The notes: generated by a model from the letters alone, not told the origin. A stretch of 64,000 nt of DNA from UBA10324 sp038326325 (GCA_038326325.1 JBBQJW010000008.1:62001-126000), one strand, 5' to 3'; positions 29,739 through 37,240 are shown, counted from the stretch's first letter. Numbers and translations: made by a program.

Positions 29739-29764
29739 ATTTATAAATGTGCGATTGATGTAAC
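29723..29764. repeat. 42-bp near-perfect palindrome between two divergent promoters
   Basis: Left arm from 29723, right arm to 29764, centre between 29743 and 29744. 20 of 21 base pairs match; the only mismatch is 29735/29752. It arises because each arm contains one GTGYGATTGATGTAAC box in opposite orientation. Confidence 0.9.
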
Positions 29765-29813
29765 ATTTTATCGTAGATGTGTAACACCATTTTTTATTCG
29801 CCTATCAATTTTG
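29749..29813 (+). promoter_or_regulatory. TGTAAC direct-repeat promoter (copy 3), dps side
   Basis: GTGCGAT at 29749, TGTAAC at 29759, TGTAAC at 29780 (21 bp apart), TTTG at 29810-29813, 34 nt from the start of the second hexamer. The dps ATG follows at 29836. Confidence 0.8.
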
Positions 29814-29835
29814 AGGTCAAACAAAAAATAAATTA

Positions 29836-30309
29836 ATGAAGCCAAACATTGGAATATCTGAAAAGAAATTGGACGCAGTAACAGAATTGCTTTCTGTGGT
29901 GCTTGCCGACCATGTAACACTTTATACAAAGACGAGAAAATTTCACTGGAATGTAAGTGGGCAAAGTTTTATGGAGTTGCATAAATTATTTGAGAATCAG
30001 TACAAACAATTGGAAGAATACATTGATGAAGTTGCGGAGCGCATTAGTAAACTTGGTGGAAAAGCAATCGGAACTATGGAAGAATTTATGAAACTAACTT
30101 CTATAAAAGAACATCCCGAAAAATATCCATCATCAAAAGAAATGATTAAGGAACTTTTGCATGACCACGAAACAATTATTATTCAGTTACGGAAATCACT
30201 TGAGGAGTGTGCTGAAAAATTTAATGATGCCGGCTCATCGGATTTTTTAACAAGGTTAATGGAAGACCATGAAACAATTGCATGGACACTCAGAAGATAT
30301 TTGAGTTGA
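29836..30309 (+). CDS. dps: Dps-family DNA-protecting ferritin
   Basis: 157 residues with the Dps four-helix pattern: LADHVTLYTKTRKFHWNVSG (His/Trp ferroxidase region at about 27-46), then FENQYKQLEEYIDEVAERI with the conserved Asp and Glu of the dinuclear iron site, and a closing DHETIAWTLRRYL helix. Dps dodecamers bind DNA and oxidise Fe2+ with peroxide, protecting cells in stationary phase or under oxidative stress. It is driven by direct-repeat promoter copy 3 and is divergent from a sigma-54 response regulator. Confidence 0.93.
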   Translation: MKPNIGISEKKLDAVTELLSVVLADHVTLYTKTRKFHWNVSGQSFMELHKLFENQYKQLEEYIDEVAERISKLGGKAIGTMEEFMKLTSIKEHPEKYPSSKEMIKELLHDHETIIIQLRKSLEECAEKFNDAGSSDFLTRLMEDHETIAWTLRRYLS

Positions 30310-30393
30310 TTTCTCTATCGCAGTTAGTAACTAAAAAATTTATTGCGACAATGAATTCAAGGAATCTATTTTCTTCCTTTCAAAAAACAAAAA

Positions 30394-30459
30394 GTGTGAA
30401 TGATGTAACATATTTCGAAGAATGTGTAACAGCGCTCGCATTTTACTCTCACATCTTTG
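30394..30459 (+). promoter_or_regulatory. TGTAAC direct-repeat promoter (copy 4)
   Basis: GTGTGAA at 30394, TGTAAC at 30404, TGTAAC at 30425 (21 bp apart), TTTG at 30456-30459, 35 nt from the start of the second hexamer. The next start codon is at 30484. Confidence 0.85.
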
Positions 30460-30483
30460 TATTGTAAAATAAAACATAAGAAA

Positions 30484-30819
30484 ATGAACACAAATCAAAA
30501 CAACAATCAGCAAAGTCAGGAGACTTCAACTGGTACAAATCAAAAGAACGGAACTCAAAAGTATGCGAACGATGCTTCAATAAAAACGAATAAAGTCGAA
30601 ACCAAAATCGAAACTGTAACAGAAAAAAGAACAGGTGTTGGTCAGGAACGAACCGACCTCGATCATCCGCACGAATACAAGAATCCGGTGGGTGATAAAA
30701 CTGAAGAAGTTGAAAAACTGAATGGTGAAATTGAAACCGACGAAGAAGTTGATTCAGTTGATCAAGATAGCGATGACAGCGAGCAGGACTCTGACAAAGG
30801 CGAAAGTCACAAACACTAA
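30484..30819 (+). CDS. Hydrophilic, disordered stress-set protein
   Basis: 111 residues from the ATG at 30484; a longer reading frame would begin at the promoter -7 box and is rejected. The protein is very rich in Asn, Gln, Thr, Lys, Glu and Asp (MNTNQNNNQQ start, DQDSDDSEQDSD near the end), with no hydrophobic core, so it is probably intrinsically disordered. It contains a GVGQERTDLDHPHEYKNP segment that may be a conserved core. No family recognised. It is the first gene after promoter copy 4, and a terminator-like hairpin separates it from the downstream YtxH/holin genes. By composition it could be a hydrophilin-like desiccation or cold protectant (inference). Confidence 0.7.
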   Translation: MNTNQNNNQQSQETSTGTNQKNGTQKYANDASIKTNKVETKIETVTEKRTGVGQERTDLDHPHEYKNPVGDKTEEVEKLNGEIETDEEVDSVDQDSDDSEQDSDKGESHKH

Positions 30820-30832
30820 AAATCATTTTGGG

Positions 30833-30890
30833 AAAACTAAGGTGGGTATCCATTAAAATCCCGTAAGATTTTATCGCCTTAGTTTTTTAT
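30833..30890 (+). terminator. Hairpin terminator or attenuator inside the stress operon
   Basis: AAAACTAAGG (30833-30842) pairs with CCTTAGTTTT (30877-30886), followed by T residues. The loop contains a second small stem around AAAATC/GATTTT. I see no separate promoter in the 41 bp before the next gene, so it may only partly stop transcription. Confidence 0.7.
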
Positions 30891-30927
30891 CATAAATAAA
30901 ATTTCAAACAATAAAAATCAAAAAAAC

Positions 30928-31086
30928 ATGAACAATCTTCTTTACACCATCGCAGTTATTTTAGTAATCTTTTGGGCTATCGGATTCTTCGCATACAGTT
31001 CGGGAGGCATCATTCACATCTTGCTTGTGCTTGCAGTAATCGCGATTTTATTCAACATCATTTCAGGAAGGAGACCACTTAATTAA
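30928..31086 (+). CDS. Small membrane protein, Lmo0937 family type
   Basis: 52 residues, MNNLLYTIAVILVIFW at the start, two close transmembrane helices, and the tail IISGRRPLN. The sequence fits the Lmo0937-type family of about 50-residue membrane proteins, which have the GxxxYSSGGIIHILLVLAVI pattern. It lies 27 bp upstream of the ytxH-like gene and is presumably co-transcribed with it. Role unknown; such proteins often accompany general-stress genes. Confidence 0.8.
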   Translation: MNNLLYTIAVILVIFWAIGFFAYSSGGIIHILLVLAVIAILFNIISGRRPLN

Positions 31087-31113
31087 TTCAACCAAATTTT
31101 AAAAATCAAAATC

Positions 31114-31401
31114 ATGAGTTCAGGAAAATTATTATTAGGAGTATTAGCCGGCATAGCCGCAGGCGCAGCATTGGGAATTCTGTTAGCACCTGAAAAAGGT
31201 TCCGATACCCGTCGCAAGATTTCAAAAAAGGGCGACGACTATGTTGATGTATTGAAAGATAAATTCAACAACTTTTTAGAAAGCATTACTGATACAGTTG
31301 ATGCTGCAAAGGATGAGGCTGAAGGTTTAATGGAAAAAGGAAAATCGAAAGCGTATGAAATAAAAAATGCGGTTCGAGAAAAGATAGCCAACCATTCATA
31401 A
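31114..31401 (+). CDS. YtxH-domain stress protein
   Basis: 95 residues with an N-terminal Gly-rich transmembrane helix (LLLGVLAGIAAGAALGILLAP), the conserved APEKGSDTRRKI motif of the YtxH family, and a charged amphipathic helix after it. YtxH proteins are general-stress membrane proteins of unclear biochemical role. It sits in a tight series with a Lmo0937-like and a holin-like gene. Confidence 0.9.
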   Translation: MSSGKLLLGVLAGIAAGAALGILLAPEKGSDTRRKISKKGDDYVDVLKDKFNNFLESITDTVDAAKDEAEGLMEKGKSKAYEIKNAVREKIANHS

Positions 31402-31445
31402 GTATTAGTTTAATACTTAACTAAAATTATTTTAGGAATAATAAC

Positions 31446-31808
31446 ATGGAAGAAAAAGCAGTCTTAATAGAATCTCTGTTTGAAAAAGCGGGAGTATATG
31501 CGAAAACCAACGCTGATTTATTTAAACTAAAAGCAATAGATAAATCAGCTGATGTAGTTGCAAAACTGGCATCTAAGCTTGCGTTCATCACTGTCGGTAC
31601 ACTGATATTCATTTTAATGAACATTGGATTGGCTTTATGGATAGGCGAACAAATGGGGAAATCATATTACGGATTTTTTACGATTGCTTTTTTCTATATC
31701 GTGATTGCGTTGTTCGTTTTCATCTTCCGTCAGCAATTGATAAAAACTCCGGTCAATCATTCTTTTATTAATCAAATGCTAAACGAAAACGAGAATGAAA
31801 AAAATTAA
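31446..31808 (+). CDS. Holin-X-like two-helix membrane protein
   Basis: 120 residues with an acidic N-terminal helix (about 1-45) and two transmembrane helices (about 47-65 and 75-96). The order and spacing fit the phage-holin family 3_6 / Holin-X group that is common in non-phage stress operons. There is no phage gene nearby, so a holin function is unlikely despite the family name. Its end overlaps the next gene by 14 bp, indicating translational coupling. Confidence 0.8.
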   Translation: MEEKAVLIESLFEKAGVYAKTNADLFKLKAIDKSADVVAKLASKLAFITVGTLIFILMNIGLALWIGEQMGKSYYGFFTIAFFYIVIALFVFIFRQQLIKTPVNHSFINQMLNENENEKN

Positions 31809-32208
31809 CTCGAACGAATTGCTCAAAGCGAAAATTATTTTGCTCGAACTAAAAAGTGATGAAGAATTGATAGTGCTGAAAGAACAGTTTCAAAAAACTT
31901 ACGAAAGTTTAAAACTCGTGAATATTATTAAAAGCACTTTTAAACAAGTAGTAAAATCACCTGATGTAAAAACAAATATTGGAAATGCGGCGATTGGATT
32001 GGCGTCAGGTTACATCACAAAAAATATTTTATTTCGTGCCACGCACAACCCGATTAAAAAATTAGCGGGTATTTTATTTCAAACCGTTGTTACAAATCTC
32101 GCTGCTAAAAATGCAGAACTAATAAAATTATCCGGAAAAAAAATAGCACGCGCCATAAAATCCGGGATAAAAAATAACGATTATGAATTTTCTAAAAGCG
32201 AATTATAA
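31795..32208 (+). CDS. Small basic protein of the stress operon, unknown
   Basis: 137 residues, basic overall, with a helical N-terminal half (LLKAKIILLELKSDEELIVLKEQF) and a weakly hydrophobic middle (GNAAIGLASGYITKNILFRA) that could dip into a membrane. No family recognised. It overlaps the holin-like gene by 14 bp and is followed 14 bp later by the iron-permease-like gene, so it belongs to the same transcript. Confidence 0.7.
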   Translation: MKKINSNELLKAKIILLELKSDEELIVLKEQFQKTYESLKLVNIIKSTFKQVVKSPDVKTNIGNAAIGLASGYITKNILFRATHNPIKKLAGILFQTVVTNLAAKNAELIKLSGKKIARAIKSGIKNNDYEFSKSEL

Positions 32209-32222
32209 AAATCTGAAATTAC

Positions 32223-32708
32223 ATGGATGCGAAAGACAAATTCTCAAGGCTAAACAATTTCGAAAAAGTAACCGCTCATGTTACAAATGCAGCCGGGAGT
32301 AATTTTACTATCATCATTGCTTTTGTAATTGTTTTTTTATGGTTGCTCGCCGGACCCTTCTTAAATTATTCCGACCATTGGCTATGGGCGATAAGTATTT
32401 TTTCCACCATTATCACATTTCTCATGGTGTTTGTCATTCAAAAATCGCAGAATAAGGATTCATTGTCTATACAATTAAAGCTCAACGAACTTGTTGCCGC
32501 TCACGATATGGCGAGTAACCGTTTAGTAGATGTTGAGCACATGTCAGAGGCAGAATTAAAAATCATTCAGAAATATTATGCTAAGCTCAGTGCGTTCACT
32601 ACTGAAGAAAAAAATCTGCAGCAATCACATTCCATTGATGAATCAGAAGTAGCCCACGATATAAAAAAAGATATGGAAAACGAACTACTCGAAAACTTCA
32701 ATAGATAA
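32223..32708 (+). CDS. Low-affinity iron permease-family membrane protein
   Basis: 161 residues with two transmembrane helices (about 29-49 and 54-77) that match the low-affinity iron permease family pattern: FEKVTAHVTNAAGSNFTIIIAFVIVFLWLLAGP, then the QNKDSLSIQLKLNELVAAH motif after the second helix. The family name comes from yeast Fet4; the bacterial members are shorter and their transport activity is unproven. It is the last gene of the apparent 30928-32708 operon. Pairing with Dps upstream fits an iron or oxidative theme, but that is inference. Confidence 0.85.
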   Translation: MDAKDKFSRLNNFEKVTAHVTNAAGSNFTIIIAFVIVFLWLLAGPFLNYSDHWLWAISIFSTIITFLMVFVIQKSQNKDSLSIQLKLNELVAAHDMASNRLVDVEHMSEAELKIIQKYYAKLSAFTTEEKNLQQSHSIDESEVAHDIKKDMENELLENFNR

Positions 32709-32950
32709 TTTCTATTTTCAATATATAACAGTTTACAGTTTTTGATTTTTTTAAATTAAAACCATGTCAGAGCGTTTCAGAAAATGAGTCACTCTCACGA
32801 ATCGGGTCATAACACTCGAAGGAAATTTTTATAATTTCTGACTCTCACTTTGTAAACATTTTTATTTGCAATGCTTATAGACAAAATAATGCTTCGGATT
32901 TGAATTAAAAAAATCTAGCATTGAATTTAAAATAACTTGAATTTTAAGAT
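32709..32950. other. Non-coding stretch before promoter copy 5
   Basis: Part of a 335-base gap between 32708 and 33044. I see only very short open frames here, including a 16-codon one around 32785 that is probably chance. No repeat or RNA structure stands out. The regulatory content of the gap is in its last 95 bases. Confidence 0.5.
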
Positions 32951-33016
32951 GTGTGATTCATGTAACCTTTTTAAATAGTTTTGTAACAGTTCAGGCAACT
33001 ATCAGAATCATTTTTA
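32951..33016 (+). promoter_or_regulatory. TGTAAC direct-repeat promoter (copy 5)
   Basis: GTGTGAT at 32951, TGTAAC at 32961, TGTAAC at 32982 (21 bp apart), TTTA at 33013-33016, 35 nt from the start of the second hexamer. The downstream gene starts at 33044. Confidence 0.8.
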
Positions 33017-33043
33017 CAGGGAAATAAATCAATAAAACAACCA

Positions 33044-33256
33044 ATGAAAAATTTAGCAATAGTTCTAATCGCTCTCGGCATAATCATGATGATTTATACT
33101 GGATTCAATTTTGTAACTAAAAAAAATGTTGTTGACCTCGGGCCCATTCAGGTAAATAAAACTGAAAATCATCCAGTGCAATGGTCGCCTATCGTTGGAG
33201 GAGTGCTTCTGCTCGGCGGTATTTTAATTCTCGTCACTAATAAAAAGAAAAACTAA
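33044..33256 (+). CDS. Small two-helix membrane protein of the OmpA operon
   Basis: 70 residues with two transmembrane helices (about 3-22 and 45-63) separated by a 22-residue polar loop (KKNVVDLGPIQVNKTENHP). It resembles small DUF3185-type proteins, though I am unsure of the family. It lies 11 bp upstream of the OmpA-type lipoprotein gene and follows promoter copy 5, so both are probably co-expressed. Confidence 0.75.
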   Translation: MKNLAIVLIALGIIMMIYTGFNFVTKKNVVDLGPIQVNKTENHPVQWSPIVGGVLLLGGILILVTNKKKN

Positions 33257-33267
33257 ATAATTAAATT

Positions 33268-34050
33268 ATGAAGAAATTTTCTCTCGTAGCTGTTTGCATA
33301 ATCATTGCGATAAGTTCATGTGTTCCGAAACGACAACTGATAAGTTCGCAAGGCAGAGTTCGTCAATTGCAGACTGATAGCAGTGGCACTCACAACTTAT
33401 TGAATGAATGCAATTCTAATTTGAAAGATTGTAACACTACAGCGTCGCACTTACTACAACAAAAGGATTCTGTTGGGGGGGATTTGCAAAACCTTTCGTC
33501 AAGTTCACAGATGACGATTAACGATCAGGCAAAACGGTTAAAAGATTTGCAAACAATTATTCAGTCACAAAAAGATGTGATGAACAAATTGAAAAAGACA
33601 ATTGCTGACGCGCTTATCAATTTCAAACCTGATGAATTAACAGTATCCATCAAGGACGGAAAAATTTATGTTTCGTTACAAGAGAAATTGTTGTTTAAAT
33701 CAGGAAGCGATGTCGTTGACCCAAAAGGAAAGGAAGCCTTACAGTCAGTCGCCACGATTCTCAATAATAATCCCGACATCAATGTATTGATTGAAGGTCA
33801 TACCGATTCTATTCCCATCACCGGAAAATTTCAGGATAACTGGGCGCTGAGTGTTTCGAGAGCAACTTCTATCGTTCGCATTTTTACAGTTGACTATAAA
33901 GTTGACGCGCATCGTGTAACAGCTTCTGGTCGTGGAGAATTTTATCCGATTGATAATAACGCAACTTCAGAGGGAAGAGCGCATAACCGCCGTACCGAAA
34001 TTATTTTATCGCCTGACTTTAGTGAACTATTTAAGTTGTTGAGTCAATAA
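33268..34050 (+). CDS. OmpA-family peptidoglycan-binding lipoprotein
   Basis: 260 residues. A lipoprotein signal ends at Cys18 (IIIAISSC). A coiled-coil stretch covers about 28-115, and an OmpA C-terminal domain covers about 135-255 with the motifs IEGHTDSIPITG, NWALSVSRA and GRGEFYPIDNNATSEGRAHNRRTEI, including the Asp and Arg that bind diaminopimelate. It should tether the outer membrane to peptidoglycan. Followed by a strong terminator. Confidence 0.92.
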   Translation: MKKFSLVAVCIIIAISSCVPKRQLISSQGRVRQLQTDSSGTHNLLNECNSNLKDCNTTASHLLQQKDSVGGDLQNLSSSSQMTINDQAKRLKDLQTIIQSQKDVMNKLKKTIADALINFKPDELTVSIKDGKIYVSLQEKLLFKSGSDVVDPKGKEALQSVATILNNNPDINVLIEGHTDSIPITGKFQDNWALSVSRATSIVRIFTVDYKVDAHRVTASGRGEFYPIDNNATSEGRAHNRRTEIILSPDFSELFKLLSQ

Positions 34051-34091
34051 TATAATACTGTTACAGCATTCGTAGCAAAAAAAAATTTGAT

Positions 34092-34130
34092 AACGACAGG
34101 TTTTTTTAAAGGGAAACCTGTCGTTTTTTA
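34092..34130 (+). terminator. Strong hairpin terminator after the OmpA operon
   Basis: AACGACAGGTTT (34092-34103) pairs perfectly with AAACCTGTCGTT (34114-34125), followed by TTTTATTTA. Confidence 0.88.
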
Positions 34131-34238
34131 TTTATGAATCAACGAAACAATTCTTATCAAAAAATCGAAACATCTTCAATTCATTTAAAATAGTTAAATA
34201 ACTTTTTATTCGATAAATTGAATGTCTAAAAAGTTGTT

Positions 34239-34670
34239 ATGCTTTTTAATTCAGAAAAAAAACGAAAGATTATTTTAGTAGATGATGATTCTGTTTGCCA
34301 TCAGATTTGCAAAATGGTTTTAAGACGAACCTTGCCATATGTTGAGTTTAAAGTATTTGACAATAGCTTAGATGCTCTGGAATGGATTAATGACTATGAA
34401 GATAAATGATTAGGTAATGAAATTTTTATTTTGCTACTTGATTTAAACATGTCCATTATGAATGGCTGGTGATTCTTAGACCATTTTGAAAAATTAACTA
34501 AAGAAGTAAAGCTAAATTTTGGAATCTATATTCTTACTTACTCCATTGATGATGCAGATATAAAAAAGGCCGGGCAATATTCAACAGGAAAACACTTTTA
34601 TATAAAAGTGCTCAATACTAAAATTATCAATAGCATATTTTTAAATGAGACAGGTGGAGCCGTTGAATAA
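34239..34670 (+). pseudogene. Response-regulator receiver pseudogene with two in-frame TGA codons
   Basis: From ATG 34239 one frame reads 144 codons to the TAA at 34668-34670, interrupted only by TGA at 34407-34409 and at 34470-34472. The translation is a receiver domain: IILVDDDS (acidic pocket), LLLDLNMSIMNGW (phospho-Asp kept), ILTYSIDDADIKKA, and a conserved Lys near the end (FYIKVLN). The second TGA falls directly after NGW, where active homologues usually carry Asp or Glu. The frame is otherwise intact. Other genes here use TGA as a normal stop (dps ends in TGA), so recoding is not expected. Recent pseudogenisation or sequencing error are both possible. Confidence 0.75.
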
Positions 34671-34899
34671 TACCGCCGAATAGTCGATTGTTTTAGCACT
34701 TACTGAATGTAAGTTCAATGCTAGTAAAAAAACGGGAGGGTAATTATTTTCCTCCAATGAATCATTAGGTGTTTTGTCATTATGAAACCCGATACTTCCG
34801 ACTGATTAAATAGTTGCAATACATAATAAATGTCAGGTATGATATTTAAAAAGGATCAATTTTATCAATTGAATTCAGCTAAAAGTGTGATAACAGAAA
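34671..34899. other. Non-coding stretch between the pseudogene and promoter copy 6
   Basis: Part of a 355-base gap to the csbD-like start at 35026. I see no convincing open frame, repeat or hairpin here. The rest of the gap holds promoter copy 6 and the leader. Confidence 0.5.
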
Positions 34900-34965
34900 G
34901 TGTGAATTTTGCAACTTAATTCTAAAGTTGTGTAACGGATGACTGTATCATACTGTTCACATTTG
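34900..34965 (+). promoter_or_regulatory. TGTAAC direct-repeat promoter (copy 6)
   Basis: GTGTGAA at 34900, TGCAAC at 34910 (one change), TGTAAC at 34931 (21 bp apart), TTTG at 34962-34965, 35 nt from the start of the second hexamer. Confidence 0.8.
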
Positions 34966-35025
34966 CATTGTAATAATTGTGTTACACCCACTCGGCGGAA
35001 AGCTGAAAAACAAAATTCAACAACA

Positions 35026-35229
35026 ATGACAAATTTCATAAGCAAGCAGATTCCCTTTTTTAAAGTGTACTGGGCGGAACAAAAAAGTAAACTCAAAAAG
35101 CAATTCGGCATTCTCACTTATGCTGATTTGCATTTCGAAGAAGGTAAGAAAGACGAAATGCTCAACCGAGTAAAAATAAAACTGGGAAAAACAAATGAGG
35201 AGTTCGCAACCATTATTGCTTGCCTTTAA
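35026..35229 (+). CDS. CsbD-like stress protein
   Basis: 67 residues from the ATG at 35026. An in-frame ATG at 34939 lies inside the promoter region, upstream of its -7 box, so it is rejected. The protein has the CsbD-type pattern VYWAEQKSKLKKQFG, LTYADLHFEEGKKDEML, and VKIKLGKTNEEF, and is close to the protein at 39986. CsbD proteins are small, abundant general-stress proteins without a known activity. Confidence 0.82.
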   Translation: MTNFISKQIPFFKVYWAEQKSKLKKQFGILTYADLHFEEGKKDEMLNRVKIKLGKTNEEFATIIACL

Positions 35230-35261
35230 TTAATTTAATAAAATTCTTTAAATGAAAATTC

Positions 35262-35441
35262 ATGAAAACAATTAAAACCCTCAGCGCGTGTATGCTATTA
35301 GTAATATTTCTGATTAATTGTTCATCGTGTGTCGTGGCTTTAAAAACTAATAACGGTCAACACAGAGGATGGAGTCACGCACCGGGTCCTTCGCATCACA
35401 TGGAGCATCATGAACATTCCGAACATAAGCATTCTAAATAA
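35262..35441 (+). CDS. Small His-rich lipoprotein-like peptide
   Basis: 59 residues starting at ATG 35262. The N-terminus is basic then hydrophobic (MKTIKTLSACMLLVIFLINC) and ends at a probable lipobox Cys20. The C-terminal third is very His-rich (HHMEHHEHSEHKHSK), suggesting metal binding. No family recognised. It lies 32 bp after the CsbD-like gene and 17 bp before the next gene, consistent with one transcript under promoter copy 6. Confidence 0.65.
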   Translation: MKTIKTLSACMLLVIFLINCSSCVVALKTNNGQHRGWSHAPGPSHHMEHHEHSEHKHSK

Positions 35442-35458
35442 TTGAATTAAAATCGACC

Positions 35459-35866
35459 ATGAGAACTGTTACACTTAAAGAATTGGCAGGAATTACCTTT
35501 ATGATTATCTGTTTTGCAATAACAGTTTCTTCCCCTTCTAAATACAAATCGGATGCGGATGAACGAGAATTAAACTCCTCAAACATTGTTAAATCAGCGG
35601 CGCAGGTTTTTCAGAATTGGATAGTTAATCCAACAACTATAACAAATACTAAGGAGAGTACTGTTGAATGGACAGATGACGAGATATTAATTCTATTTAG
35701 TGTGGCTAGTGCAGATAGAAGTTTGTTCGAGAGTAGTAACTTGAAAAAAAATGAAACCTTCACTTATGCTTCCGATGAAGTTGAAGTTTATAAATACTAC
35801 AGTAGCTATCATCACGATATAAAAGGGAAAATAATTTTTCAATCAGGAAGTGCTACTTCATTGTAG
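35459..35866 (+). CDS. Exported small protein, unknown
   Basis: 135 residues with a possible signal or anchor helix at the start (LKELAGITFMIICFAITVSS). The mature part is acidic and rich in Ser/Thr (NPTTITNTKESTVEWTDDEIL, KYYSSYHHDIKGKIIF). No family recognised. Together with the CsbD-like and His-rich genes it forms a compact group after promoter copy 6. Confidence 0.6.
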   Translation: MRTVTLKELAGITFMIICFAITVSSPSKYKSDADERELNSSNIVKSAAQVFQNWIVNPTTITNTKESTVEWTDDEILILFSVASADRSLFESSNLKKNETFTYASDEVEVYKYYSSYHHDIKGKIIFQSGSATSL

Positions 35867-35957
35867 GAAATACTGAATGCTTTAGTTCCTAATTAATTAT
35901 TACTTGAAAATTTAAGACAATGATTTGTCGAAAAATTTTGAGCATTTCGCAATTATT

Positions 35958-35976
35958 CTGGAAAAATAATTTCCAG
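35958..35976. other. Small perfect hairpin
   Basis: CTGGAAA (35958-35964) pairs with TTTCCAG (35970-35976) around a 5-nt loop. No T-run follows, so it is not a typical terminator; its role is unclear. Confidence 0.45.
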
Positions 35977-36051
35977 AGAAAATTTCCAAAACCAAATCTT
36001 TTGTAACTGTTAAAGCATAAAAAAATCAACTAAAAACAAAAACTAAATACA

Positions 36052-36435
36052 ATGAAAATGTTGAAAAAACTAGGAATCTGGATGGATCATTCAAACGCTC
36101 ACTTAGTAGAATTTACAACTGATCTAATTGAGGAAAATGTAATCGCCTCAAAATTTACGCATCAGGAAAGATCGGAGAGCTTAGAGAAGGGCGAACACAA
36201 AATGCACAATAAGGAACAGCACCAGCAAGCTGAATATTATAAAAAATTAGGGGACACAATTAAAAATTACGACGAGGTAATACTCTTCGGACCAACAGAC
36301 GCGAAATCAGAATTGCTGAATGTTTTAAGAGAAGACCATCGCTTCGAAAAAATAAAAATTGCTGTGCAGCAAGCCGATAAAATGACAGAACATCAACAGC
36401 ACGACTTTGTCAATAAATATTTTTCATTGCATTGA
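36052..36435 (+). CDS. Small cytoplasmic protein of the stress island, function unknown
   Basis: 127 residues, soluble, opening with KKLGIWMDHSNAHLVEF and later YDEVILFGPTDAKSELLNVLRED. This order, a strand with a short nucleotide-like loop followed by a GPT-type loop, reminds me of eRF1-domain-3/host-attachment-type small proteins, but I am not sure of this. A single TGTAAC lies at 36003 upstream without its partner or the -7 spacing. The gene sits between the copy 6 group and doxX. Confidence 0.65.
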   Translation: MKMLKKLGIWMDHSNAHLVEFTTDLIEENVIASKFTHQERSESLEKGEHKMHNKEQHQQAEYYKKLGDTIKNYDEVILFGPTDAKSELLNVLREDHRFEKIKIAVQQADKMTEHQQHDFVNKYFSLH

Positions 36436-36452
36436 TTTAATGATTTTTAAAT

Positions 36453-36518
36453 GTATAAATGATGTAACATTTATGCAGAGATGTGTAACACTTAAGTATA
36501 TAAAGGAAGTCACCTTTG
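36453..36518 (+). promoter_or_regulatory. TGTAAC direct-repeat promoter (copy 7)
   Basis: A weak heptamer (GTATAAA) at 36453, TGTAAC at 36463, TGTAAC at 36484 (21 bp apart), TTTG at 36515-36518, 35 nt from the start of the second hexamer. It drives the DoxX gene at 36566. Confidence 0.78.
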
Positions 36519-36565
36519 ATAAGAAATAATTCAGTTCAGATTACTCAAAACAAAACCCAATTGTT

Positions 36566-37075
36566 ATGACACTTCAAAAAAAACTTGACGCATACAGCGA
36601 AACACACTACTCGCCCTGGATGAGTATGCTAAGAATTGCGACCGGATTAATTATCTGGATAAAAGGTTATCTGTTCATTGTGGATTCTTCTAGTCTCATT
36701 GATATTCTGAAAAACTATTTCGGTACTGGAAGCGTGGCACTTGCGATGACAATTGCCGGCATTCATTTGTTAGCAGGATTTTTTATTATGGCAGGATTGC
36801 TTACCAGATTTTTTTCCGCTTTAATGATCCCGATTCTTGCAGCAGCTTTGTTTTATGTCAACACCCGTTTCATTGGAGTAAATATGTTAGATATTTATTT
36901 GTCAGCGCTGGTATTGCTTCTGCTCATTTTCAATTTCGTGATGGGTTCCGGAAAATTTTCGGTTTACTACTATATGATTCATAGTCGCAAGTCGCGCGAA
37001 ACCGACGAAGCACATCATGCTTTTAAAGGCGAGCCAATCACTCATCCATTAGACAAAGAAGGAAATATAATTTAA
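36566..37075 (+). CDS. DoxX-family membrane protein
   Basis: 169 residues with four transmembrane helices; the segment LLRIATGLIIWIKGYLFI is preceded by SPWMS, and a loop GLLTRFFSALMIPIL precedes helix three, matching the DoxX pattern. A cytoplasmic His-containing tail follows. DoxX proteins are linked to membrane redox or sulphur stress; the exact role is open. It is driven by promoter copy 7. Confidence 0.85.
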   Translation: MTLQKKLDAYSETHYSPWMSMLRIATGLIIWIKGYLFIVDSSSLIDILKNYFGTGSVALAMTIAGIHLLAGFFIMAGLLTRFFSALMIPILAAALFYVNTRFIGVNMLDIYLSALVLLLLIFNFVMGSGKFSVYYYMIHSRKSRETDEAHHAFKGEPITHPLDKEGNII

Positions 37076-37240
37076 AATTATTTTACAAAGAGCAGTTGGT
37101 TAAATAAAACTTAAAACTAAACGCTTACAGCTATTTATATATGCAGCTCCACTCGCAAGAGGGCGCAGTAATGTTTTATTATAGCTTAATTATTGCAACT
37201 CTTTTTAAAGTAAAATGTTTATTAATTTAAATAAATCTTA

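Noticed and set aside
29656..29790. N-terminal extension of the sigma-54 regulator
   Set aside because: It would translate through the divergent promoter pair and precedes the receiver start MNTILIIDDD; the domain begins at 29655.
31446..31808. Prophage remnant suggested by a holin-like gene
   Set aside because: No other phage gene is nearby, and this two-helix family often occurs with YtxH and Lmo0937-like genes in stress operons.
34407..34472. TGA recoding (Sec or Trp) in the receiver pseudogene
   Set aside because: TGA ends other genes in the window (for example dps and queE), there is no SECIS-like hairpin that I can see, and the positions do not match a conserved Cys or Trp.
34939..35025. 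Upstream ATG for the CsbD-like gene
   Set aside because: The ATG lies between the TGTAAC repeat and the -7 box of promoter copy 6, so it would not be in the transcript.
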